A program made the position numbers and the translations under genes. A stretch of DNA of 64,000 nucleotides from Plantago ovata (lineage: Eukaryota; Streptophyta; Magnoliopsida; Lamiales; Plantaginaceae), in assembly GCA_028274465.1 (NCBI GenBank), contig CM051456.1, positions 13,915,745-13,979,744 on the forward strand. Direction: 5' to 3'. Shown here in pieces: positions 12,610 through 22,244 of this stretch (position 1 is its first letter; the number at the start of each line of letters is the position of its first letter). The notes beneath the pieces were generated by a model, which was not told where the DNA came from, made no database searches, and worked only from the letters and a program-made list of their open reading frames with translations.

Positions 12610-13838
12610 AAACTAAAATTATAAGTATTTCATCAAATTAACAATGCTTATGCTTGTTAACTGGACACTAAAGGTGAAGTTTGGTGAAAGCACCCTACGA
12701 TAATCGGGTGAAACAATCGGATGTGGTGATTTAGTTGGTGAAACCGACACCATGATCGAGTAAAATTAAGTATTAACGAAATGAATGAAACAAACATAGA
12801 AATTTCCACACAATCACACGATGGCTTGGAGTGAACATCAGAAGGTTCAATGCCATTAGAGATGCTAATTGGCATGGTCATGGCAATGCATTTGTGGAGT
12901 TACAGAACTGATTGGCCAAAGGATATCTAGTTTCCAGCTTAAGCATGTTTTCAGTAGGCTCTTTCATAACACATTTTATTTTTTAATGCAAATGCAGCTG
13001 AATGATCATTTACTCACATGCTGATGCAACCCCACCCCCGAATTATTAGTTCGAGGGAATATGTCTTACCAATTAAGCTTCAGCTTCGTCGTCCAGTTCA
13101 TAACACGCACATTTGAGATACTATAGGAACACATGAATTCCTGCCAATTACACAGAAATAGATTCATGGATAATTCTGCTTCTATCAGTTGCCATAGCGA
13201 CCTTCCTACAAACTAACCAGAAGAAGATTAATTACCATTGCTACTACAGATCTACAGTTCAGAAAATAAAAGCCATCTACAAACAACATCCAGAGTCTTC
13301 AACTCAAGAGACAAGATCTCTTACCCCGATGCACCAGCAACTCTGTAAACAAAGAAAACTCCTCACCTTTTGAGTCAATCTCCACCCCCACCCTTTTACA
13401 GGGGAAGTAAAAGGCCTCCTCAATATATAGCAACATGTAGTAATGTATCAAGACGGTAAACATGATGGTATGAATAACAAATGTCCAAAGTATAAATGTC
13501 TGATACATTTAGACAAGATAAAAACATGAATCTGCAAAAATTGGAAACGAAATCACAAGATCATGAAAAATTGAATTTCCCTAAACATAAAAGAGCTTAT
13601 AATGTATGATCCAGACCTAACAAGTAACAGATGCTCACTGATTTTCCTACCTAACTGTCCAAGATCATCAGATCATCTATGTCTAGATCCTCTTTATGCA
13701 TGTTTTCCATTTTCACATAGCTCACATCACCACTCACCACGGCATAATGTACTGCATTAGACCATCATCCAGTTCCAGTCCTTTAAAAGTCTCAAATACA
13801 CATGATCAAATATGAACTTCTTCGGTCTGCTTCTGTTC
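12610..13838. other. intergenic between convergent genes
   Basis: Lies between the 3' ends of VHA-c'' and the H15 gene, so both 3' UTRs fall here. A degraded tRNA-like promoter remnant is possible on the minus strand near 13044-13090 (AGCTTAATTGGTAAGACAT). No further gene was supported. Confidence 0.4.
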
Positions 13839-15126
13839 TCATCTACGAGGAGCCCAAACGTTGGCTTTTTCTTTCACCTGTTCCTCTTGACCTTTCTCTT
13901 TGTTCACCAACCACATACCTGCAGCATTTTCTTGCTGAGACAACCTCACCAAATCCTGTTTCTCTTCATACTTCTCTTCCTCTACCAACATAGCTAGAGC
14001 CTTAGGTCTAACCCATTGATGCTGAAAGTTCGAATTGAAGTCCAGTCGCCGTGGCATCAATCTCTTCCCCGTGTTCTCTTGACCAGATACTGTATTCTGT
14101 AAACCGGGCAACATATGTTTCTGCACAAATCCAATCTGTCTGTGCTGCTGAAATCCTTTCTCAATGACTTGCTTTTTAAACCGGGTGTTTTTTACCATTG
14201 GCATGTTCACCATGTCCTCTTGACCATGCACTCTATTCTGGAAACCAGACACCACATTTTTCTGCGCAATTCCAATCTGCCCGTGTTGCTGAAATCCATT
14301 AACTCCCATGACTTGCTTTCTACACGGGCTGCTGTTTTCGCCCATTGGCATGTTCACCATCATGTCCTCTTGACCATATACTCTATTCTGGAAACCGGAC
14401 ACCACAGGTTTCTGCAAGATTCCAACCTGTCCGTGTTGCTGAAATCCATCAACTTCAAGAACTTGCTTTTTACACGGGACCATTGGCATGTTAGTGATCT
14501 TCTTCCTCTTCATGCCATTGGGATTGTTATTCGTTCCGCTAAGGATATACTTAGTCCCCCATTTCAAAACAATAGAACCAGACTGACAGAGCTTTACAAG
14601 ATGATGTTTCAATAGTGTTAAATGTGGCAGTGGTAAGTTAGCATATTCTTTCTCCAAGAAGTCTGATATGGATCCCATGCTTGAACCTCCTTTCTCATTC
14701 AATTCCCTGATTGCCCTTTCTATCATCTGAAAACCAAAACATAACCAACTGGCCTTAAAAATCACATATCACAAAAATGGGACTATTCTGAAATTGAAGG
14801 AAACTATCAACATAAGAGCAAAACAAATTGGACTGGCTATATACAATAAACATGAAGAAAAGTACCAGCATAACAACAGAACAGAAGCGAACAAGATACA
14901 GAGAAGAAGAGAAGCAGTTGGGTACCAGGTGATAAGGAGGGTGATCTGGAGGTGTGTAGTGGGAGAAAAACTTGTTAATGCCATCAAGAACGGTAGTGGT
15001 GTCGGATTGAGATAAGGGCTTGTTGTTTTGAAGAGCTTGGCAAGTCTTTAAGATGAGTCGTCCAAGATTTTGTTCTTGTTCTTGATCCTTCTTCACCTTT
15101 CTTGTTTGTTCGTCGGAAGAATTCAT
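13839..15126 (-). CDS. H15 (linker-histone fold) protein with three internal repeats
   Basis: Two coding exons, 14926-15126 and 13839-14726, joined by a phase-0 intron, give 362 residues. Residues about 61-127 match the winged-helix H15/GH1 domain: DHPPY..MIERAIRELNE, then KGGSS, then HLTLLKHHLVKL and a GTKYIL strand. This domain binds linker DNA in H1 and HMGA-type proteins, so a nuclear chromatin role is likely. A basic GMKRKK patch follows. Residues about 147-285 are three tandem copies of a roughly 46-residue unit containing KKQV, GFQQHGQIGI, QK..VSGFQNRV and GQE. The C-terminal part is charged and rich in E, K and Q. Plant H15 proteins usually carry AT-hooks after the domain; I see none, and the repeats take their place. 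The 166-codon frame on the opposite strand at 14115-14615 is only a shadow of the repeats. Confidence 0.85.
14073..14489 (-). repeat. three in-frame tandem coding repeats in the H15 gene
   Basis: Units of about 138-147 bp, each coding MPM..., KKQV or RKQV, GFQQHGQ, SGFQNRV and GQED-type blocks. The first two are closest to each other. The third is more diverged (GFQQHRQ, PGLQNTV). The reading frame is kept in all three, so the expansion occurred by in-frame duplication and has been tolerated by selection. Confidence 0.85.
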
Positions 15127-15199
15127 GTCTAGTCTGCAACTGTGATTAGGGGGTGGTAATTAATTAGGGCCGTGAGTTATAGTCGCTGCTCCTAGTGTT

Positions 15200-17090
15200 T
15201 TGTCTCTGCCAAAATTTCTCTTATTTTTTCATTTTTATTTATTAAAAGAAAAATAATATATTCTCTATTTCTATCATCTGCAAATATTTCTTTTTATTTT
15301 TTTATTTTTGGTTAGTAATATCTTGCACTATTTGCACACAATGTGTGAGCGAGGCCAATACATTAAAGTCACTTAAAAAAAAGAGTTTCGCACCCCTACA
15401 TAATTTGTGAGTGTTGATTTATATCATACTCGTTTGCTCATGTGTATAGGAAAGATACAAATAGATATGGGTTGATTAGTTCTCTGTATAGGTTCCAGTT
15501 TTGTTGTCTGTGGTCCTTTGATGATCCGTTTTTTATTGTGAATTGTGATCGAAAGCCGTGTTATCACTATGGAATGAAAAAGCTATCTTTCTTTCCAAAT
15601 AATTAATTTCGCCCCCCTCTAAATTTATAAAAAGCAATAAAACACAAATCACTTAATTTCAAGGTCATCATTTATAGACGGATCAAAACAAATTAAAGTT
15701 ACAATATATTTTTGACACGTCAAGGTCGAAAGTCCAATATCAACTTTTATTCGCAATAATATCGTAAGGTATTTCAAAACTTCAATAAAGATATAAGCTC
15801 AATATTTTTCACTATAAATGTTTTTTTTTTCTTTTTTATAAAAATCATGATTTTTGGAACCAAAATTGTTTACTTTTATTCCAAAATCGTTCAATACAAA
15901 CGTCGATCATGAGATCCAGACGGGCTCATACAAAGCCTATTACATCAAATTGACAAACTTACACAACTTGACCACTAGCTTCTATTCTACGTTACAAAGC
16001 ATAGCAATATGTTAGAATCTTCTCATCACCTATACATCGAAGTTTTACCGCACTTTTAATTTCCTCAACAATTTGCACGTTGAATGGCAGTAATTGATGC
16101 AGTTTCATATTAGTATAAATTAGTAGATTATGGCCAACACTTGAACACAACAGACCGAGATCAAGTTCTAGATTTAGAAACTGTTCTTTCGTTTGAATAG
16201 ACATGAACTGAATTGAACAATATTGAATGAAATTGAACTGATTCGTAGTATAAAATACAACTAAGCAAATTTGAACAAACTGGACTGAATGAATCTGAAC
16301 ATAATTAAACTAAAATAATGAGTTTCAGACGAAGAGAACAGAGCCTTATTCGAGTATTCGGGAGTGAAAGGACAATATCAACCTTACACTAAAAAGGTGA
16401 TTTGTATATTTTTACAAAGGTCCTTATATATTAATGTTGTCCGGTAAATTGTTTAGAAGTTTCACCGTGAACCTAATTGAATTATTAATAAATGAATATT
16501 AATTAGATTAATATTATTTATTATAAATATAATATGCGAATTATTTTAATTGGATCAAATTAAATTTGAAATATTAAAACAAAGTGTTAAAATTGAACCG
16601 AATTGGATTTCGACTATGATAAGCAAGTAGACTCTTTGTAAGTCGCTTCCTGGTACAACTTTAAACGGATAGATCAAGTCATCAAGGTAATGATAAATTA
16701 AGATACGAAACATCTAACCTGATCATCATGTAGGAAATGTAAATCCATCTGTGGCTCCATTTCTACGGACCTTCTAATGATCTTGGTACATGATTCTGAG
16801 ACCCTTATAAATCTACCTTGAAGGTAAAGATCATCAAGGTGCGGATGCTGAGGTAGAGATGATTTGAGATACTTAAGCGTAATAATACTTCTTAGTTCGT
16901 TATGGAGCATAACATACGAACCAGACATATTTTAATATCAACAAATACAATATACTTAACACTCCAATTGTTTATCATATTCCATATTTGTTAATTTAAA
17001 AAGTATGCTAACACTCTTTTAGTAGAGGAAATTTCGTGAAAACCAAGGTGAAAGATTCAAATTGGATTCAATGGAAGAGTGGAATTTGCT
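15200..17090. other. intergenic stretch with a dispersed low-complexity repeat
   Basis: AT-rich DNA. Positions 16190-16345 carry a TGAACTGAATTGAAC-type repeat ending in GAAGAGAACAGAGCC that recurs at 27612-27760. The remaining sequence shows no supported gene. Confidence 0.45.
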
Positions 17091-17094
17091 TGGT

Positions 17095-17737
17095 GAAGAG
17101 TTTGAAAGATTGGAACTCACTAAAGAGGCTTTACTAAGCGTATGCTAGAGAGTTTGACTGGGAGATCGATTAATAACAATTGGCGTTTGCAGAATTAAAC
17201 ACCGGAGAATTGAAATCGCTTAAGTTGCAATTAAGATTCTCTGATCTTACTTTTATTACATATGTATTGGCATGCTAAAAGTAAGATCAAAGAGTCTTAC
17301 AAGTTGAGCAATTCCAATTTTTCGATATTTAATTCAGTAAACTCCAATTGTTCTTCCTCGGTCTCCTCTTCAAATCTCTAGCATACGCTTTGTATTCCTA
17401 TTTAATGAGTTCCAATCCTTGAAGAGTTTGAAGGATTGGAACTCACTGAAGAGGCTTTACGAAGCGTATGCTAGAGAGTTCGACGAGGAGATCGATTAAT
17501 AACAATTGGCGTTTGCAGAATTAAACACCGGAGAATTGAAATCGCTTCGGTTGCAATTAAGATTCTCTAATCTTACTTTTATTACATATGTATTGGCATG
17601 TTAAAAGTAAGATCAAAGAGTCTTACGAGTTGAGCAATTCCAATTTTCCGATGTTTAATACAACAAACTCCAATTGTTCTTTCTCGGTCTCCTCTTCAAA
17701 TCTCTAGCGTACGCTTTGTAATCCTCTTTAATGAGTG
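17095..17737. repeat. tandem pair of about 310-bp foldback units
   Basis: Two head-to-tail units (about 17095-17420 and 17421-17737) are near copies: both contain GGCTTTAC.AAGCGTATGC, ATTAAACACCGGAGAATTG and TACATATGTATTGGCATG. Each unit is also a palindrome: its right half reads in reverse as a diverged copy of its left half (AAGCGTATGCTAGAGA against AAGCGTACGCTAGAGA). The junction is a perfect inverted repeat, GAGTTCCAATCC...GGATTGGAACTC. The arm order is A-A'-A-A'. RNA from either strand would fold into long hairpins. Confidence 0.8.
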
Positions 17738-17818
17738 CTAAGGATACTCTTTAAACCAATATGGGATATGATAAATATTTGGAGTATCAAATGTTTGGAT
17801 TGAATGTGACAAAGGTAG

Positions 17819-17904
17819 GTCAATATGTCCAAGTGGTTAAGGTCCCAAGGAGACAGACCCGAAATCTGGTGGGCTTTGCGCAGGTTTGAATCTTGTTGTT
17901 GAAC
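17819..17904 (+). pseudogene. tRNA-Ser(CGA) pseudogene
   Basis: The sequence follows plant tRNA-Ser: acceptor start GTCAATA, TGTCCAAGTGGTTAAGG (D arm), GACAGACCCGAAATCTG (anticodon arm, anticodon CGA), a short variable arm, and CAGGTTTGAATC (T arm). An extra 8 bp (TCCCAAGG) sits between the D arm and the anticodon stem, the acceptor stem no longer pairs fully, and the variable arm is shortened. A functional class II tRNA is therefore unlikely. Confidence 0.7.
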
Positions 17905-18644
17905 CTTGCTACCTTAATTTTCTCCATTACTTTGGTCATTGAAGTTTTGTTCTTCCCACTTACTTTTTTTTGTTTAATTATAAATAGTATATAAGCTAGC
18001 AATATGTGCATAATTAAATTTTATATTTAAATTTCATCCATTTATCTTATTGATCGGATACTTACTTAGGAAAATACGCTCTAAGTAGGTCCACTAAATC
18101 ATGTTAAATCTCTCTTAAGTGTGTATTACAATGAGACACCTTAAGTACTTTTCATAATTACATATATAAAGTCAATATAAATAAGTCAACTAATTACAAA
18201 GGTTCTAGTTAAGTAGCTCTTTATTGTCATTTATCAGTAATACATATGTACAAGAATGAAGATATGATATGTCCACTTCAAATTCATATGTAAATTTTTC
18301 GTCGTTGTTCTGTTTTACAATAAAAATATGAAAAAAAAAAACACAATACAGATAGTTAAAATAACAATTTAATTTTCAAAAAACTTGCAAATTTTATATT
18401 TTCTAGATTATTAAAAAAAAATTTAAAAAAAGCATATTATTTCGAAGAAAAAGAGAGAGAAAACTTTTCTTTTTATGAAAGAGAATGCAACGCAAACAAG
18501 GCAGACTCTATATAAAGTAATATACAAGTCAAACGAGAACAAGTCAAACTTCCTCTCTAAATAGAATAGAATAGAGGAAAAGACCTCAATGTATATCACA
18601 TATACAATATACATTGATATATATATACAAAGAGAAAATATCAC
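17905..18644. other. intergenic AT-rich DNA
   Basis: Very AT-rich, A-tract-rich sequence without any supported gene, ending in a TA-rich stretch beside the inverted-repeat element. Confidence 0.45.
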
Positions 18645-18645
18645 G

Positions 18646-19673
18646 ATAGGGGCTCCTTAGAGCACCTAATATTAGAAAAGGGCCCTTTAGATTAACAATT
18701 ACAGATTAGGCCAATTTGGGGTTTTTTTGGGTTGACTACATGTTATTTACGGAATTGCCCTCAGCCTTAAAACATGATTCCAAACATGGCCTTAGCTATA
18801 TTTGTTTTCCTTTTTCTTTTTTTAAATTATTTTTCCTTTTTTTTTTTTTTTTTTGTTTCTTCTTCAAAACAGCTCCGGTACAGCTCCGGCACCGGAGCTG
18901 TAAGTCGGTCGGAGCTCAACAGCTCCGATATGATCGGAGCTGTAGAGCTCCGATTTGATCGGAGCTGTAGAGCTCCGATTTGAGAGCTCCGATTTGATCG
19001 GAGCTGTTGAGTTCCGATCAGATCGGAGCTCAACAGCTCCGAACAGATCGGAGCTGTAGAGCTCCGATTTGATCGGAGCTGTTGAGGTCCGATCAGATCG
19101 GAGCTCAACAGCTCCGAACAGATCGGAGCTGTAGAGCTCCGATTTGATAATCGGAGCTCTACAGCTCCGAACAGATCGGAGCTCAACAGCTCCGATCAGA
19201 TCGGAGCTCTACAGCTCCGATCATATCGGAGCTGTTCAACAACTCCGATCTGTTCGGAGCTGTAGAGCTCCGATTTGATAATCGGAGCTCTACAGCTCCG
19301 AACAGATCGGAGTTGTTGAACAGCTCCGATTTGTTCGGAGCTGTTGAGCTCCGATCTGATCGGAACTCAACAGCTCCGATCAAATCGGAGCTCTACAGCT
19401 CCGATCTGTTCGGAGCTGTTGAGCTCCGATCTGATCGGAGCAGCTCAGCAAATCGGAGCTGATGTGCAGCTCCGATTTGCTGTAAAAAAAAATCTTTTTA
19501 TTTTTTTGCTTTTTTTTAATGTTTTTTTACTTTTTTTTATTTTTAAAGATAAGGCCTGTTTGTTTTCAGAATTTGGGCTTTTGTTTTCAGAGTTTTGGTC
19601 AAAGTCGGGGCCTAATCTGTAATTGTTTATCTAAGGGGCCCTTTTCTAATATTAGAGCATCTAAGGGGCCCTT
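18646..19673. mobile_element. TIR element housing a palindromic repeat array
   Basis: The first and last 65 or so bp are inverted copies: the left end contains CTAATATTAGAAAAGGGCCC and AACAATTACAGATTAGGCC, and the right end carries both in reverse order and orientation. Between them are T-rich flanks (about 18810-18856 and 19484-19545) around a GC-richer palindromic array. No transposase is visible, so it is a non-autonomous DNA element. The superfamily is not clear from the ends and I could not fix a target duplication. GGGCCC occurs repeatedly in both ends. Confidence 0.65.
18871..19482. repeat. 612-bp palindromic AGCTCCGAT/ATCGGAGCT array
   Basis: AGCTCCGAT and its complement ATCGGAGCT alternate through the whole block, separated by short spacers: TTG, CTG, CTGTAGAG, CTGTTGAG, CAACAG. 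SacI-like GAGCTC cores and the GATCGGAGCT palindrome recur, so nearly every 25-50 bp window can fold on itself. Several reading frames on both strands stay open only because the units lack stop codons. They are not genes. GC content is far above the flanking DNA. Confidence 0.9.
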
Positions 19674-20585
19674 ATAAAGTTATGGGCCCTATATACAAAT
19701 CATATATATAAAATCATATATTGTCATATATTTTGGTGATGTGTGACTTTAACTACATTATTTACCGCACGAAATTTACATTTAAAATTGAGTTAACTTC
19801 TTAGGAAAATTTATCATCGTTGCTATTATTTTATTATGAAAATATATGTAAAAATTGAATATATGCAGTAAAAAGACAACTAACTTTCAGAAACTTCCAA
19901 AAATAATACTCCATTATACCAAAAATAATAGTTACTATTATATTATTAAAATTTAGAGATCATACAATTTTGAAAAAAAAAAAAGAGAAGCGGAGATAGT
20001 GTTTTTAAATTACCTTTGTAATTATGAAAAATTACATAAGGACTCTTTCATAGATCTTTTTAGTTACGTTTTTATCCATCATAGATTTCAATTTTCATTT
20101 AGCTCCCCGTTAGATATATGTAATTACATAATTTACATCCAACCCCCGAATTCGACGTTCGGCGAATTTAAAGCAGGAAATGACAAATTTGCCCCAACTC
20201 AAATATTTGATTTTGTATAGAACTAAACACCTTAAGTTTTTGTTTATTATACACTTGCCTCTAAACTTTTCTTCTTCTTTTTTTTTTTTTTCAAAATTAA
20301 CTATAAATTATTTAGAATTAACCCATATAATTTATTTATATTTCAAAATGAACTAAAAAATATTGTAAAAGAAGCCCCAAACAAGTTTATATTTCAAAAC
20401 AACTCCAAAAAATTATTTAAAAAAAATAAAGAAAAGGGAAAACAAGATTGTCATTTTTCTTTTCCTCTATTTCTTTTACTCTTTTTATTTTGTAATTTTT
20501 TTTAATCTACTTCCTCACGGTTCCGATAGGAGCTATTAAACAGCTCAACACAAACAGGAAAAGTTCCCAAATTCCACTACGAGGT
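19674..20585. other. intergenic AT-rich DNA
   Basis: AT-rich sequence with long A and T tracts. No supported gene or bounded element. Confidence 0.45.
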
Positions 20586-21470
20586 TTCAGGAAATTGCAG
20601 CTTGGCTTGAAACACATAACATCCGGCACAGGGCAAGGTACTTATATGAGAATACAACTAGCCCAAAGCTACGAGAAATGCGTGTCGCAGATAACTTGAA
20701 GATCACTTCAGAGATGGCACTAAGCCAACTTTGTGATAAGTTTCTAAAGGTCGAAGAGTTTGTGAACAACGCCGAGATTAGGGCTGGTGTGATAGATAAG
20801 AACACACAATCAAAAGCCACGAAGCCGACTGAAACTTCGAAGCCAAAGAACAATGGATATCATGATGCAGGAAAGTTCTATGACGATATCCGTACAAATG
20901 ATAAACGGGAAAGAGAGCGTACACTGCCTTGTCGCTCTCAAGATGGCTCAAATCATACCAGATCCGACATACTGCAACGATAATTGAGAAAAGATTGGAC
21001 ATGAGGTGGCCAAGGCAGGGTACTACAGTGAACAAGAGGAGGGATACAAACTCATTTTGTAAATTTCACAAGGCCTACGGACACACAGGCGAATGTCCTA
21101 ACATGAAGAAAGAAATTGATCTCTTAGAATCGAAAGGATTAATCTTGCCCGAAACCCAAGTCAGGTCGAAGATACAATAGAGATACAACGGATCGAGGAA
21201 GATCCTCAAATGATGGAAGAGATTACGATAACCACAACCGTTCATCCGAGAGGTAGACAAATCCCCGACCCCCTATGCAACAGTACCAGTGTGTGAATAG
21301 CCGGTATCAAGCTTCGAACCAACAGTATGTTCAGAACCAACAGTATTTTCTGGAAAACACCCTGATGCAACCGGCGCAACAGTATCCTCCTATGCAGATG
21401 ATGCCGTTAGAATCAAAACTAAATTTATTTGTAGCCAAGAATCAACTATCACCATATGAAAAGTTTTAGT
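20586..21470 (+). mobile_element. broken gag fragment of a Ty3/gypsy-type retrotransposon
   Basis: A plus-strand stretch codes for pieces of a plant gypsy gag protein, with the characteristic CKFHKAYGHTGECPNMKKEI block around 21060-21115 and a Q-rich stretch downstream. It is an incomplete fossil with several breaks. No pol region or LTR pair was found beside it. Fragmented condition suggests an old insertion. Confidence 0.65.
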
Positions 21471-21540
21471 GTAAGATGACCCTGAGGTCGTTCCCTTGGG
21501 ACTTAACGTGGCTAAGATGAATGTGGTCAGATGTAATAAT

Positions 21541-21663
21541 GTAACGTGCAAAGATAATCAGAGTAAAGAGATGTAAACAATAGAAGACAAGTGTTGATGT
21601 AATGTAACGTTCAAAGATGATCAGAGTAAAGAGATGTAAACAATAGAAGACAAGTGTTGATGG
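21541..21663 (+). repeat. 63-bp tandem duplication
   Basis: GTAACGTGCAAAGATAATCA and the following bases to GTGTTGATG occur twice head to tail (21541-21603, 21604-21663) with about two differences. Non-coding, and apparently a recent local duplication. Confidence 0.8.
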
Positions 21664-21882
21664 CTTTGCGGAATCATGTAATGGGTTATGTTTAATTGTT
21701 TATAGTTGCAATTTCAATGTGTAAAGTATTTCAATGAGATTAGTTTAAAACACCTCACATAGACAAGTTCAGGACATATATCACGAAATGATTCTATCAA
21801 ATGTCATGGATCCATGGAGCGTTTTCTATGAACAACCAAGATTATCACGGTTCTTTGCCTTTCGAAAATGAGTGATAGGAAA

Positions 21883-22124
21883 TACTTCCTCCGTTTCATT
21901 ACAAAGTTCCTAAGGGGGACTATTTATCGCGACCTTTGGCCACATATAACTTTTAAATTAAACCGTATTAATATAAATTAAAAGTTGAGTATGAAAATAT
22001 ACTCCATTTAATTTCATAATATAATTTTATTATATTTTTCTCTAATGTAATTTAGGAGTTATACGTGGTCAAAGGTCGCGATGAATAGTCCACTTAGGAA
22101 CTTTGTAATGAAACGGATGAAGTA
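21883..22124. mobile_element. Stowaway-like MITE, copy 2
   Basis: Best-preserved copy of the family. Left end TACTTCCTCCGTTTCATTAC and right end GTAATGAAACGGATGAAGTA are inverted copies, with AAAGTTCCTAAG and CTTAGGAACTTT just inside. TA at both borders fits the TA target of Tc1/mariner MITEs. No coding capacity. Confidence 0.85.
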
Positions 22125-22244
22125 CTTCCTAGTTGATATTCCAGATCTAATCCATTCATTTCCAAACATAGCATATCAAATCCTCAAGCAAGCATATTCA
22201 TAACGGATATCATGCAATACTGAAATACTGAAAAGAGAAGATAA

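Noticed and set aside
14115-14615. 166-codon plus-strand frame opposite the H15 gene
   Set aside because: It lies within the repeated exon and mirrors its repeats. The minus strand has the recognisable domain, splice sites and start.
18827-19622. Several overlapping reading frames on both strands (up to 119 codons) with SSTAPICSELLSSDLIG-like repeats
   Set aside because: They arise from the stop-free palindromic array. The same peptide-like pattern appears on both strands, which is typical of repeat artefacts.
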